This document shows, piece by piece, positions 12,300 through 24,789 of a DNA stretch of 64,000 nucleotides. A model generated the notes under the pieces. That model was not told where the DNA came from. It worked only from the letters and a program-made list of their open reading frames with translations, and made no database searches. This DNA is from Gnetum montanum (Eukaryota; Streptophyta; Gnetopsida; Gnetales; Gnetaceae): contig MNCI01027496.1 in NCBI GenBank assembly GCA_015680685.1, forward strand, positions 503,094 to 567,093, read 5' to 3'. Made by a program: the position numbers and the translations under genes. Position 1 is the stretch's first letter. Every line of letters begins with the position of its first letter.

Positions 12300-15168
12300 A
12301 GAAGATTAAATGGTCCTAAGTAGTGGAGGCTCCTGAGGTTCCAAAGGAACTTCTCCTGCTTTAAGCACATGCAGTGGTTGAGGCTGTTGTGGTTATCTTG
12401 CTGCAGCTACAACTTTCGATGGAAGATGGAAAGCATCCATTAATAATTCCATCTTCTCCTCCTTACTCTTAGGATCGTGCACGGTCCATGCAGCTTCGCC
12501 AATGTGGGCTAGAATGGGCACATTCCAAGGTTAGAGCATTGATGGGAACAACTCCTTGACATTGACGAACCAAGCAGCAAATTATTTGTGTTTGATGTCA
12601 AATGCCCTGATTACGTTCTGTAGTTCCTAGTAATCATTTATTTTTTTGGCTAGGTTCTCAGCAGTTGATCTTTGATTAGTGAATTTTCCTCGAGAACTTT
12701 GAGTTTAGTGTTTACAATCTCAAGCTTATGCTTGGTCTCCTTGTGGTGCTTGAACTCTACCTCATATAGCAAGTACAAGCTAGCCACTTGTTTTTCTAAC
12801 TTTGACTACGACTATTTGATAGTCAGCATTTCCATGTTTGGATATTTAAGATTGGTAAGCTCCATGTATTCTGTCATCTCTTCAATTTACAACTCCTTCA
12901 TGCAAATCTCTGCTTTGTTGTAGGCATCTATCCCATCAATGATAGGTTCCACACCTCTTTTCCTTGCTAGAGTTGTTGGAGGATCTCATTAACTTTTTCC
13001 TTAGCCATCTAGATGTGTTTTTCATTAACCTCCTTTTATAGGCCAACTTGATCTCTATAGTGGTTCTTGACTCTCTCAAATTTGAGAGCCTCATTCTTCT
13101 AGGTGGCAATCTTAATCATAAATTTTTGGCATAAGGCACAAATTTTCTCCATAGAGAGATTTCTATTTTTGGCTACCAATATTTTTAGTTCATTGTTTAC
13201 CTTGGTTAGCTATTCCTACTATTAATGGATGAGTTCTTGCATATGTTGTTTTTGCACATCAACGTTCCCCAGGTGATGATTCTATGTGGTCAGCATCTCA
13301 TTTTCTAGGCACATTTGGACCATGTCCTTCTGGACTAAATATGTCTTGGCCTCAACCATAGACTGGTCAAAGACAACTGTCACCATCCCCATCTCAACCT
13401 GTTTAAGTCTATCTTAAAGCTATTGAAAAGCTTCATCTCTTGTCAATGCAAGGTTGAGGAGCATAGGATCAGCAAGGCAGGCTCTCAATTCAGCAACCTC
13501 TATGGCCAAGCATTGGTTTTGCACTTGAGCCATTTTAAGTTGCCCTTTCAAAATGATGCATTTGCCCTTTTCTACAAGTACCTCCGATTGGGTTGTGATG
13601 ATGTTATCTAGAAAATCAAAGATATCTGGAATCGATTGCCTAGTTCCCACTAGTTGATCCAAGAACTCCTCATGTTGGGCTACACTCAATATGCTGCCAA
13701 CAGTTCCTATAGACATTTGCACATCTCTAAGTGTAGAAATGTCTGGTATAGATGTCATAGGTGCATTCAGTGCTTTGGTAATTCAATCAGCAACCACTTT
13801 CACTATTGTCTCCTACCCTTGGTGCTACATCACCAGGATAGTTACCTCCTCAACCTCCTCTAAGTGCACTGAAAAGGTAGCAACATTCCCAAAGATTTCT
13901 GGAAATTGCTATTATTGTGAGAGAGACATTGTTACCTCTTGGGCACTAAGATTCAACCTTGCGGGCAGCTGCATTCTTTGGGCTCAGAATATCAGCCCAC
14001 TTTCCTTCATTTGATTAATTTTTCAAACCACTTTGTTGAGGTGACTCATTGCAAGATAGTACATAGATGGATCTCCATCACTTGTTCCTACTAGTTGCTC
14101 CCACTCACACAAGAGTTGATTTCAAATCTTGCACAGGTGCTTAATGGCATTGCGGGCCTCCAACATTGTTTTCTAAGTAGGTGATGGAGGTGGCTGTTGC
14201 TACTCCTCTTCTTTGGACATGGTAGGGGCCTTTTCTTTCATCATTTCAGACTAGGAGGCAATGGGAGTATGTCTAATTGTGCCATTTGCATAGCAGACTA
14301 TCCCTACTCTTTTACAAAGTTTTCTAATGAGGCATGGAAAGGGTCGAGTCTTCTTTCCACATTTATTTTCCTTAAAGCACTTCTCTATCTTTAGATATAT
14401 TAGTTGTGAAAGGTTTACAGGAAATTTTCTAGTTAAAGTGGCACGTGCACAGGTAGAGAAAGTAGTAACCTTGTTGGGCCTCACCATTAGATTGAGACGA
14501 TAAGTTGCTATCTTGAAGTATATGTGCTCCATAGGTGTAAGTGCATCAAACTTGTTGCGGTTAAGTCCATAACACCACTGGGTCCACTCCTTTTTTGCCT
14601 CTGGGTCTGCTTACATGAAGATATCTACCAAATGGGTTTCAAAATCAGGTAAACTAAGAGCCTACATAATAACTTCTACTGAGTAGAACATTTAAATGTC
14701 CTTGATTCTCATAGTGGCTCTTGACTTTCTACTATTCCAAAAGAGATATGTCTCTCCCATGTACCACTTCCCACTGGAAGTGATGATTGGCCACATGGAA
14801 GAGTTTTGCAACTGTGTCTTAACATCTAGTGGAGCATGTTCTAAGAATGTCCCAAAGTTTAGTTCTTGGAGAACTAAGCGTTAGACATCATGAGGCTTGA
14901 TCATATCAAGGCAAGCTTGTGTCAATGTGACCTCAAGTCTTGGTATGGGCCCTAGTGCCTCTCCTCGATGAAGTTTTTTAGTTGTAGCCTCTTCTTTAGG
15001 AATCTGTCAAATAGATTTCACTTTGAGATTCTCCAAAAGAGATCCTATTGCATTAGTTTTTGCTATCTATTCCTAAGCTTATTTTTGCTACTCCCTTCCA
15101 GCTCTAGGTTATTTATCCTTTTGTTGGGATGGTCCTCCTTCTTGTAGCCATTTCAGTCTTGGTGCCAT
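12300..15168 (-). pseudogene. Athila-type ORF3 (env-position ORF), decayed
   Basis: Minus-strand remnant between integrase and the 3' LTR, the place where Athila elements carry an extra ORF of unsettled function. The start matches ATG at 15168 (MAPRLKWLQEGG). Readable blocks are TPMEHIYFKIATYRLNLMV (14251-14532) and a coiled-coil-like helical stretch, DISTLRDVQMSIGTVGSI through VAELRACL (13420-13758). Both align with the plus-strand copy at 53625-56466. Many stops and shifts are present. I see no envelope features such as a signal peptide or fusion peptide. Assignment to an ATHILA ORF family rests on position and on similarity to the sibling copy. Confidence 0.6.
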
Positions 15169-17210
15169 CTATAATCACAACATGATCAAGACTTAGCATT
15201 TAATGTGTAACTTGAAACAATTGTGATACCTTATCTCTTTGGGAAAGTTACACCTTACTAAGTTGTGATCATGGTCGATTTGATCATTTCAATTATTATT
15301 TTATTCTTATTTTAATATTAATAAGTAATTTTAGGTTTACTAGAGTTTGTTTGAAGGGTTAAACTCTCAAAAATTGATCATTTAATATTATTATATTCAT
15401 TAACCCTTTGGGAGAGTTAGAAAAATTTTGAAATTTTTCATCAAAAACCTTAAGGTTTGTGGCCTTCAGGACTATGAGTGTACCTCTGGTAGCTACAGGA
15501 TCGAAGAACAAAGTGATTTGAACAAACAATGTGAAAGTTATGGGCTCTAAAAAATTGTAGAAACTCCCCTCCCATTTTGAAGTAAATGACAAAAATTCCT
15601 AAGTGTTGGATGGTATTTATAGAATTTTTGTGCTACGTTGATAGGGCCTAGTCAACTAGGCCTAGTCGATGCAACTATTGATCACTATTGACTTTGTTAA
15701 AAGTAATGAAAAACAAGGAGTTTTCACGTGAAATGAGGGCAAATGAAAGTCCAAAAATCCATGAACATGATGAAAATATTAGAAGAGGGTTTTGAAGTTC
15801 AGAAAATTGAGAATTGATTGGAGAATGAAATTTTATGAAGAAAAATGCCTTAAGTAGTGCATAGTTGGATACACGATGGAGTGCATAAAAGATTTAATTG
15901 CAACAACATCTAAGGGTAAGGAACTTAACTAATCAAACCACAATATATGCAAGTGGGTCCTCCCCATAGTGGCAGATGTCCTTTTTGCCCTTGTATAACC
16001 TCAACTAAGGAGTTCATGAGCCCCATAGGTGATTAATGGTTACAAAAAGTTAAGGACCAAACCCAGAGAATCTATTTAAGAATTTCAACACATCAAACTA
16101 AGACAAAACATGAACAACTGATAGTGAGGTGAGTGATGGAAGCATTAATGGATGATGGAGAGACTGGAATGGAGTTCCGGATCCTAGTCACATGAAGTCC
16201 CTTATGGAATTCATGGTTAAATGATCCAATAGAGTCCATCCTTAGTCCAGACCAAAACCAACCATGTTCAGTGACTTCACATTGCTACTCTAAGATCAAT
16301 CCATCCCCTTGAGACACAAGAATGCTCCCATAGATCAAACATTATTCCTTTTAGAGAAGAAAAGAGTAGTTGGAAGCAAGAAAGAAACTTAGTTAAAGAG
16401 GACCTTTAGGCATGGGTAACATGTCTTTCTAGTCCCATAACTAGTACTTGGAGCCTATTTATTGTTCTAACAGGCATGCTTTAGATTTCCATTGGTTGTG
16501 TTTTTTTTCTTTAATGGATTTTTGGATGGGAGCCACACCATGTAAAGACTTGTTTAACTTCCTATTATTGGTCAACACGGAACATTAAGAGATCCATTAA
16601 AAACACACTTGCACTCAAGATGGTAGAAGGTATAGAGAACTTTGAATTCCTTTGAAGTCACATCCTTTTCAAACCTTTGAATCATTCCCAAGTCTAGAAA
16701 CTACCAAGGTGACAAGTTCATTAAGATTTTACTAATGAAAAGAGACCTCATGTTTCCAAAACAATGAAAACCATAGAGTTTGCGGATGGGTGGATGACAT
16801 GGACTCACTACCTATTCCATGAAAAAGAAACTTTGTCTTAGTTATTAGTCATCAAAATTCAAAAATAGAAACAAAAAATTAGCAATCAAAAATGTTAAGT
16901 ACAAATCACCATTAGCAAATAGCTACAGCATCACTGTGTCCTATTAATAATAAGGTACTTTATTAGCAAAAATCATGGGAAAATCACACAAAAATAGAAT
17001 AAAATATACAAGAAATTGTAAAATATTCAAGAAAGATAAAACATACTAACAATGTTGTAAAACAACAATTGAAAAAATTAATAAAGTAAAAATAAAAGGG
17101 TGTAATATAAAGAAGGCATAAAATAAAAGGTTATAAAAATAACAAAGTGTAAAACAAAAATGTGAAAAAAAAAAGATGAAAAACTAAGCAACCACTATAA
17201 TGGTTAGCAT
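15169..17210. other. internal noncoding spacer of the Athila-like element
   Basis: A+T-rich 2-kb spacer between the integrase end and ORF3. It corresponds to roughly 51760-53620 of the plus-strand sibling. No coding frame is supported. The part from about 16850 to 17180 is very A-rich. Confidence 0.6.
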
Positions 17211-17235
17211 GGATGGCCATCTCCCCCATGACTAA
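17211..17235 (-). other. internal polypurine-tract-like sequence after integrase
   Basis: Minus strand CTTAGTCATGGGGGAGATGG, the same core (TTAGTCATGGGG) as the terminal tract at 12076-12090. The homologous positions in the two other Athila-like elements (29301-29320 and 51701-51720) also carry it. Confidence 0.7.
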
Positions 17236-17399
17236 GTTGTAAGGAGGAGATCCAAAAAATTGAGCATGGTTGCCCATTCAATAGAGGCATTTGTTACACT
17301 GGCTTGCTTAGGTTCATGGAAAGCTTTTACTTATTGCATGTTGACTAACTACTTTTTTTTTGGCTCTCAAGTTTGTAGATTAACATGGCCCTAGAAGGA

Positions 17400-18560
17400 A
17401 AGGTTTTGTAGATAATATAAGGCCCCTCCCACAACGTTTGAAAGTTTGGCTTTTGAGGTACATGTATGAGGTTCTAGTAGAGAACCTTGTCTTCAAGTTG
17501 AAATTTTACTTTCCATATTCTAAGGTCATGACACCTTTTGCTGAATGCCCTGTGCATTTCATTCAAGGATAGGGCTACCAATCAATTTTCTTCTAGCACA
17601 GTCAAGTTGATTAATCTTTCTTTTTATGCTAGGCTAAGGTCAAGGTCCAAGTCACAGGTTGTTGAAAGTATATGAAGCTCGGATTGGATAGGTAGAATTA
17701 GTAATTTTCTGTACACTAGCTCATAGGGAGAGTAGCCCATAGGAAGTTTCTATGTTGAGCGGTATGCCTAGAGAGCATCATTTAGTTTTGTGCTATAGTC
17801 TCTCCTATATTTGCTAATAATTCTCCTCAAGATCTTCATGATCTTCCTATTAGTAACTTCTACTTGACTGTTGCATAAGCTTGCAAAAGGTAGTGCCTAT
17901 AAAATGGGTTCTGTTGTTAGAAATTAGTGCACGTGGCAACCCAAACCTATTTATAACATTTTGTTGTACAAATCACATAGTAGTAGAGGATGTATAGTCA
18001 ATGATGACTACTATTTTTGCCCATTTTGTGTAGTAATCAATGGTGATAATTATGTATGCCTTTTTATTTAACATGGGTGTGATGGAACTGATGAAGTCAA
18101 TGGTCTAGATGTTGAAGGGTTCCAATGGTTAAATCTACTATTGAGGTTCTTCCATTTGAGTGATCATCGCATCATCTTATTGATAACGTTTACAAGAGTG
18201 AACAAATTGGTGGGCATTCCTAAAGATGGTTGGCTAATAATACCCTGCCATTAGGATCTTAATGGTCACGCATCTTCCAACATAGTGGCCCCCACAAGGA
18301 CCCTCATAAGCATCCTGGAGAATGCATAGTTGATTAACATGAGGTACAAACCAACGAACTAGGCCATCAGTGCATACCTTGTAAAGGTGTCTGTTTATTT
18401 CGATGAAGTGTTTGGCTTGATGAAGAAACTATTATTTCTTCTTATAGTCTAGATTTTATGGCATCTCTTGAGTGAGAAGATAAGTAAGGATGTTATCAAA
18501 CCATTTTGGTTCACTAGGTACTTGTTCCTTTATTGCACTTGTAAAAATAAGTTCATAAGG
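17400..18560 (-). pseudogene. integrase, decayed (Athila-like)
   Basis: Minus-strand remnant of a Ty3/gypsy integrase, which inserts element cDNA into host DNA. Readable are an H2C2 zinc region (GGHYVGRC...HQFVHSCKRYQ, about 18300-18190), the first catalytic Asp region TIDFISSITP, IITIDYYTKWAK (about 18040) and the segment NSQVEVTNRKIMKILRR (about 17870-17825) followed by LPMGYSPYELVY. In the last segment the family Glu of NREI is Lys, so the third residue of the D,D-35-E triad is lost. TAG stops interrupt the frame several times. Confidence 0.8.
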
Positions 18561-18599
18561 AAATTAGTTAGAGAGCGGGCTCTCCTCCTCTTTGTTATC

Positions 18600-18985
18600 C
18601 CATCGTAACTAAGATAAGTAATCAGTGACCACATTCTTAGTCCCCTTTCAATATACCATTGTAAGATCGAACTCTTGCAAGATCACCAACCACTGTATGA
18701 TACGGGGGCTCACCATTGGCTTGTTCATGAGGAAGCGAATGGCATTGTGGTTAGTGTTCATAAATGCTTTGTATCCAAGCACATAGTGCCTAAACTTCTC
18801 TAAAGCATACATAGTTGTCATTAGTTCTTTCTCTATTGTGGTGTAATTCAGTTATGCATCCACAATGCATTGACTTGTGTAGTGGATGCAATATGCATGT
18901 TTGTTGGCATCCAACTTCGTAAGCATAGATCCCAAGGCATAACTTGATGCATCTATCATTATATGAAATGGTCTAGTCTAGTCAG
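18600..18985 (-). pseudogene. RNase H, decayed (Athila-like)
   Basis: Minus-strand frame with PFHIMIDASSYALGSML, KELMTTMYALEKFRHYVLGY and NTNHNAIRFLMNKP, the three acidic-residue blocks of gypsy RNase H. The first Asp and the Glu region are present. The third block reads TNHNA where the family has TDH, so the third acidic residue is Asn. It follows RT directly, as in all gypsy pol genes. Confidence 0.8.
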
Positions 18986-19049
18986 GTGCTCGTAGAATTG
19001 GAGTTTCTATGAGCTTTTACTTAAGGCTTTAGAATGCATTTTCACATTC

Positions 19050-19900
19050 CTTGATCTAGATGAATAGAGCATCTTTCTTTGTAAGCTTGACCAACAGTTT
19101 TACTATCTTAGAGAAATCTGCTATAAAATGTCAGTAGTGGCTAGTGTATCCAATGAATGACCAGACATATTTAATAGCTTTCAGTTGACTAGTTATTTCT
19201 TGGATGACCCTTATCTATTCAAGGTTCACCTCAATCCCTACAAGAGAAATTCTATGCCACATTACAATGTTCTCCTGGACCATTAGATGGCTCTTTTGCC
19301 AATTGAGCAAAAGATTTACCTCCACACATCTTTTAAGAACTTGCTCAATGCAGTCCAAGGCTTGCTCAAATGTGGCACTATAGGTGGAGAAGTTATCCAT
19401 GAAGACTTCCATCCTACAACTAATCTATTGCTAAAAACTGCTGAAGATCAAGTGTTGGAATGTTATAGGAGCATTACATAGACCAAAAGGCATCTTTCGA
19501 TATGCAAAAGTTCCCTAAGAACTCATGAATGTTGTTTTGGCCTCATCCTATGGCATGATCTAGATTTGGTTATAGCCACTATAACCATCCAAAAAGTTGT
19601 AATAGCAATGCCCAAATATAGTATCCAACACTTGATCCACAAATGACAATGGAAAGTGATATTTCAATGTTACCATATTCAATAATTGGAAGTTGATGTA
19701 GACCCACCACCTGTCATCTTTCTTTGGCATAATCATGAGTGGGCTAACCCACTCACTATCCATAATGGTATAGATAAACCCCACCTTGAGAAGTTGTGTT
19801 CAATTTTCTCTTTGATGATCTACTTCAATTTGAGATTCAACCACCGTTGTGGCTACCTCTTTGGCTTTATGGTCAAATTAATGTAGATATGATGCTAACA
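19050..19900 (-). pseudogene. reverse transcriptase, decayed (Athila-like)
   Basis: Readable minus-strand pieces are DSEWVSPLMIMPKKDDRWW, HFPLSFVDQVLDTI and NFLDGYSGYNQI (19784-19560), then VFMDNFSTYS, LLLNWQKSHLMV and the start of the thumb (19412-19215). The catalytic YxDD-type box is FMDN here, so the second Asp is lost; the sibling at 49435-49860 keeps FMDD. Several stops occur where the family has Gln or Trp. Confidence 0.85.
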
Positions 19901-20339
19901 TATCCTAGGATCAATACCTATGAGTTCAAGATGTGACTAAGCAAAGGTTGTTAGCCATTTGTTGACCATCCTCAATAGCATTCATTTCTTTTTAGGAGTA
20001 AGATTGACATTGATGATTATTGCTTGCCAATTTTCAAAAATGCATACTCAATGTTGGTTGGTAGAGCTTTCAACTGTAAGGGATCTTGTTTAAAATTTTT
20101 AGAGATTTCCAACTCTTCTCAATAGGTATCATCACTTACATTATCAAAGAGTTGGTGATGAATTTGCTTCAATTCATTCATGCCTTCAACATAGGCACAT
20201 GTTAGGCTCTCAGTAGGTTCCATGCAAAGTGTGCTGCTTTCAAGATCAGCTATCAGCCACTGGGTGCCCTCATGTTTTGTGGCTACTACATATAGGCACC
20301 TTTGAATATCTACCTCATTTGCACACTACTTGCATGCAG

Positions 20340-20860
20340 TAACAGATGCTCTTTTCATGAACTAGAGTTTTTGCACGTAGCTGCACCCTATATCACTGTA
20401 TGCGATGCATGGAACTCTTTTCTTCTTGATCTTTCCAAATGCATTTTCCTTGGAAATTTGTAGGGAGAGATCTCTAATTTTCATTTTTTCATCAATAGCA
20501 CTAAACCAAGCCCTTACCATAATGATTGGAAAGTCCCCCTTGCAATTGTCAACTTTGATTACTAGGAAATCGACAAGATACGACCACCCATAGATAGTGG
20601 TCATAATGTCTTCCACTAGACCCAAAGAAACAGTGATGAATTGATCTACCAATTCTAAATGGATGTTACTCTTCTTGAGAGGAGGCAAGTTCCAAGCATT
20701 GTACTTTCATGAAAAATCATATTAACTCCAAAACCTAAGTAAAGAAGAACCTTACATGGCCCATTTCCAGTAATTTGCAAATAAATAAGAGGACTTCCAG
20801 GATCAACTAATTTCCTAGGAAGGTTGCAAGCCTTGATTCAATTACATATAGCATGGGTTA
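20340..20860 (-). pseudogene. retropepsin-like protease, decayed (Athila-like)
   Basis: Minus-strand frame with NLPRKLVDPGSPLIYL, then VLLYLGFGVNMIF at the active-site loop, then the second half PPLKKSNIHLELVDQFITV and GWSYLVDFLVI (20688-20362). In both sibling elements the loop reads LLDLG, so the catalytic Asp is Tyr here. A polyprotein-cleaving role is known for the family; this copy cannot do it. Confidence 0.75.
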
Positions 20861-22714
20861 ACATAACTTTGTAGATCTTAGAAGATATTTGGTTTGAAGG
20901 GCTTTTAAAAGAAATGGATGTAGAGAAGGAAGGAGATACAAGGTGACCAACCGCATAAGTAGGTAAGGGCTTAATAGGGCTATTGATTTAGAAGAATGGT
21001 TTTTTATGGGATCTAGGTTCTGAACCACTTGGCTAAGGAGCCAACTGTAAGTTAATAGCCCTGGTAGCATTACATTACTACTGTTACATGGGAATTTCAC
21101 CCTACATGAATGGAGCAAGTGGTAATTGGATTGAGGATGGAGGAGCATGTGCTGAAGGATGAGGAGGATGATGGCGATATGGGATTTCCCCTCTAGTAGA
21201 TGGGGAATGAGTTCTGTAATATAGTGAGGGGTAGTAGTGATGCTGAAAAGAAGCATGACTAGAAGAGTTAATTAAAGACATTGGTTGCTAAATATAGTAC
21301 CCATATAGATCTAGCTGCATGTAAAGGTACTACTGCCTTGGTGGTGACATCCCCCATGACTATGGATGTAGCCATTGCTGATACTAATACAATTGTGGTG
21401 GAGCTCCACTTGGATAATAAGCCTATTATTGTTGGTGGAACTACCTTGGATTGCCTTGAGGATAAGGAACCTTTTGGGTGCTTACCTTTGTGCTAGTCTA
21501 AGATTCAAGGCATACACCCTAGATTCCTATAAGTGTGACACAATAGGACAACATCCTTTGGGATGTTTATATTAGTAGATGTTACACCCACCCTCGTCAT
21601 CTAATTCTAACTCCACAACCTCTTCTACTACTATAGCCTTACCCTTATCCCTTTGGTAGGCACATTTAGCTTCTTTCCTTCTCTTACGATCATGATCACT
21701 ACCTTGTTCTTTGGATTCTTTTGTAATTTTTAAAGTAGTTTAAAATTTTTCATTTAAAGATTCCCACATTTTATTAACCTTAGTCAAAATTTCAAACACA
21801 TATTTTTGAATTGGCAAGGTTTTTCGCTGCACCACCTCATCAAGTGGTGCCTCCTCCTCACTATCACAGAATTGGACCTCCCTTTTTTTTTATGGAAGGA
21901 TCCTAGTTATACTCCTTAGTACTTTTCCATTTTCTCAAACTCACCTTTTTCTCTTGCAACTTGCTCAATCAACCTTTTAATTTGATGGGCTCTTAGTTTT
22001 GATAGTCTCCCTTGGGCATAGACCCCAAGAGTTCTCCTCATTTCTGAGCAAAGTCGATCTATGATATGGTGAAGTTGTTCCCACTGAGAGTAACCATGGC
22101 CAAGGCATCGGTGTAATAATGAATAATATTTGCTCATGGCAACATCCAAGGGTTCATGTGTTCCTTGTTTCTAGCCTTTGATCTACCTTCATAGGTTTGA
22201 CACTTTAGAGTACATTTGATACTTTTCATTAAATAGTTCTAACATTGTACTTCATCAACAAATTGATTCTAGTTCCAAAGACGAGCACTAAATTTTCACT
22301 TCCTTGATGAGTGTTTTGGAGAACATCTTAAGCTTTTGCCAACCATTTTCAATATTTTGTAAGGCATAGGCATCGTGAAAGTCTTGTAAATGCATTTGAT
22401 GATCTGAGTTATATCTCCCCTCAAATCTAGCGATATTGTTCATGTCTAGCCTCTTAATTTAGTTATTTTTCACATGCCTAGTAGGACTTTTGACAGGCTC
22501 TATGATGTTGAACATATTTTGAGTGACTAGTAGAGGTTCATTTTCATGATCTTGATGACATCCATGATGTCCTCTAACATCCCTTTGTTTATGGTGGTCT
22601 TTGTGATTATCATTGTTGTCTCATCATCTGCAGTTCTGCTTAGATTTGGAGGAGGAAGTTGAACTAGATGAAGAGGGTGAAGAGGGAGGAGGACTACCAC
22701 CACCATGGTGTCTA

Positions 22715-22816
22715 CCATGTTTTCTTCTTTTGTCACAACCACAATCCTTAGAGTGATCATCATTNACCACGTTTTCTTCTTTTGTCACAACCACAATCCT
22801 TAGAGTGATCATCATT
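22715..22816. repeat. 50-bp duplication around a single N (likely assembly artefact)
   Basis: The string catgttttcttcttttgtca and the next 30 bases before the N at 22765 are repeated after it with one t/c difference. The sibling gag has this stretch once. An unmerged overlap at a gap is the simplest reading. Confidence 0.75.
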
Positions 22817-22821
22817 ATGCT
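22817..22821. repeat. left target-site duplication (ATGCT) of the Tat-like element
   Basis: ATGCT immediately before the LTR start TGAAACACC. The identical ATGCT follows the other LTR at 41799-41803. Joining the two sides restores the continuity of the interrupted gag reading. Confidence 0.9.
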
Positions 22822-24416
22822 TGAAACACCACCAAATCCAGAATACAACATTCCAACTACAAATTTGTCTAAGTGTTAGCATGAGGTCATTTTTTGCAAT
22901 TTTTTCTAAGTGTTGGGACTATGCTCTTCACTATCCTAGAGCATAGTTAGCCTAGTGGAGAAAGTAGTTAGATCAAAAGTTGATTTTTGCAATTTTTTCG
23001 AAGTGTAGGATAGTTTTGCAATTTTTCTAAGTGTTGCCATAAAGCAAGTTGCTACAATTTTGTCTAAGTGTTGAGGCTACACTCTCCCCTAGCCTAGAGC
23101 ATAGTTAAGCATAGTTAACTAGAAGCTAGCTTTTACAAGTTTTGACAAGTGCTAGGACTACGCTCATCCCTAGTTGTGAGTGTAGTCAACCTCCAGTGGA
23201 GAGCATAGTCAACACATAGCCACTTTTCCTACAAAATTTTTCTAAGTGTTAGACTACGCTCTCCCCTAGTCCATAGTGTAGTTAACCAGAACAATATCTA
23301 GTAGCCTCCACAATGTAGCACTAGCACTTGCCTCAGCTCCAACTTATCTCTGGCAAGAGTAGTGAGCAAAATGCATCTCTTTTATATCTCCTTTTATCCC
23401 CAAAATTGTAACTACGCCGTACCCCATGCAAGATAGTGGAGAGTGTAATCCTGGAGCATAGTCTCCAAAATTTCATTTTTTGAGGCACCTCACAGTCCTC
23501 TTGACACATGCGCATGTAATTGGCAATATAGTCACAGTCTCATAATCTTGTAGAGTCCTACAAGACATGGCAAAGCACAACACCACCAACCTCAATGGAA
23601 AGCGTAGTTGGGTGACAGTGTAGTCCCAACTGTCCTCTTTGCCATGTGGCATTCACCCTGCATTTTAGCTAAACCTAACCCTATAAATAGCCCCATCCTC
23701 GATGTTTTCAAGGTTGGAAAAAATTAGGGTTGGAAAAATTGAAGCGTTGGAAACTTCAAGGATTAGCAAACTAGAGACTTGACAAACTTAAGGAGTTCTT
23801 AGAAGAGAATCAAAGGCATACTGGCAAAGTTGTAGACCACTGCAGCCTACTGTAGCCCCACCAAAACACCGTAGTTAATGTTACACTGTGGTGGCCAACC
23901 CAACAGATGTAGACACCCTGGTGAGTGCTAGTCTTTGTAGCCAAACACCTTCGATATTATGACTATGCTATTCATTGTACCTTTTGTACCCTATGTGCCT
24001 TCTAACCCCTTTTAGTGTTAACTATGCTCAACCCCATTTGGGGTGGTGTTCTACTTCTCTCTCTCTTTGCATTTTTAGCACTTCATTTGCATTTTTCATT
24101 GTTTCATTGCATAGCCACACCTACAACTATGCTTAAGTGACGGTCCTCGCATGTTGAAACCCTCATTTTTGCCAAAAAAACTTAACTATACTTGACATTG
24201 TTAACACCATTAACATTGTTTGAACACTTAGCACCATTTTGCATTAGCATTGCAGCTAACCACGTTGCACCCTAGTTACATCTAGTAAGTCCCTGTTTGA
24301 TCGACAAGATTATTTAGGGCACCCCATTACCTCAGCTAGCCCTTATGTAGACTCAAGGTTAGGCTGTGGACCCATTGACCTTGATGTTCCAGCCATTAAT
24401 GTTTTTAGTCATTCCA
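22822..24416 (+). repeat. 5' LTR of the Tat-like element
   Basis: 1595 bp, TGAAACACC...TTCCA. It aligns throughout with 40148-41798. The U3 part (22860-23290) contains several imperfect repeats of a unit built on ttttctaagtgttgggacta and agagcatagttagcc. A TATA box (CTATAAATAG) lies at 23681-23690. Confidence 0.9.
23681..23690 (+). promoter_or_regulatory. TATA box in the Tat-like 5' LTR
   Basis: CTATAAATAG. The aligned right LTR has cttataaata near 41060. It would drive the genomic transcript of the element. Confidence 0.6.
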
Positions 24417-24789
24417 GTTTTCTAGTGCTAGAAGGAGGGCTGAACCACCTTTTTGAACTCCATTTTGATTGTCTTGCATGCTCTTTTCATTATAGTTGCC
24501 TATCAACCTATTGATGTAGATTGGACCCCATAGTTGGTCCCTCATGGAGCCCACGTAGCAACCCAAATTACACTTCTCTTCACTATTTTTCTATGTCTCA
24601 ATTCTCTCAGCATAGAGAGCATAGTCAACTATTAGCATAGAGAGCGTAGTCTATGAAGGATGTAGTTAGTTCTTAGTGTAGAGAGCATAGTTAGTGATGT
24701 TAGTTGAAACAGAGTTAGTTTCAGTGTCATCCATAGTACTCAATAACCAGCAACCCACAACTCTTCCTTTAACAACTTGATCTACAACC
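24417..24789 (+). other. 5' leader of the Tat-like element
   Basis: Begins gttttctagtgctagaaggagggc. A primer-binding site is expected within the first bases, but I could not match this to a tRNA end with confidence. No coding frame. Confidence 0.45.

Larger units (their letters stand above)
21560..22821 (-). pseudogene. gag, C-terminal part (Athila-like), split by a nested element
   Basis: Minus-strand capsid-type gag. The Retrotrans_gag core runs from FEGRYNSDHQMHLQDFHDA through ENGWQKLKMF to YYSLLHRCLGHGYSQWEQL and LGVYAQGRLSKLRAHQI (about 22450-21916). Near 21560 is a Cys-rich knuckle-like CNIYxYKHPKGCC. Upstream, a Ser/Pro/His-rich linker (22760-22527) leads to the insertion point of the Tat-like element at 22821. 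The gene resumes at 41804. A single N at 22765 sits between two copies of the same 50 bases, probably an assembly artefact. Confidence 0.8.
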
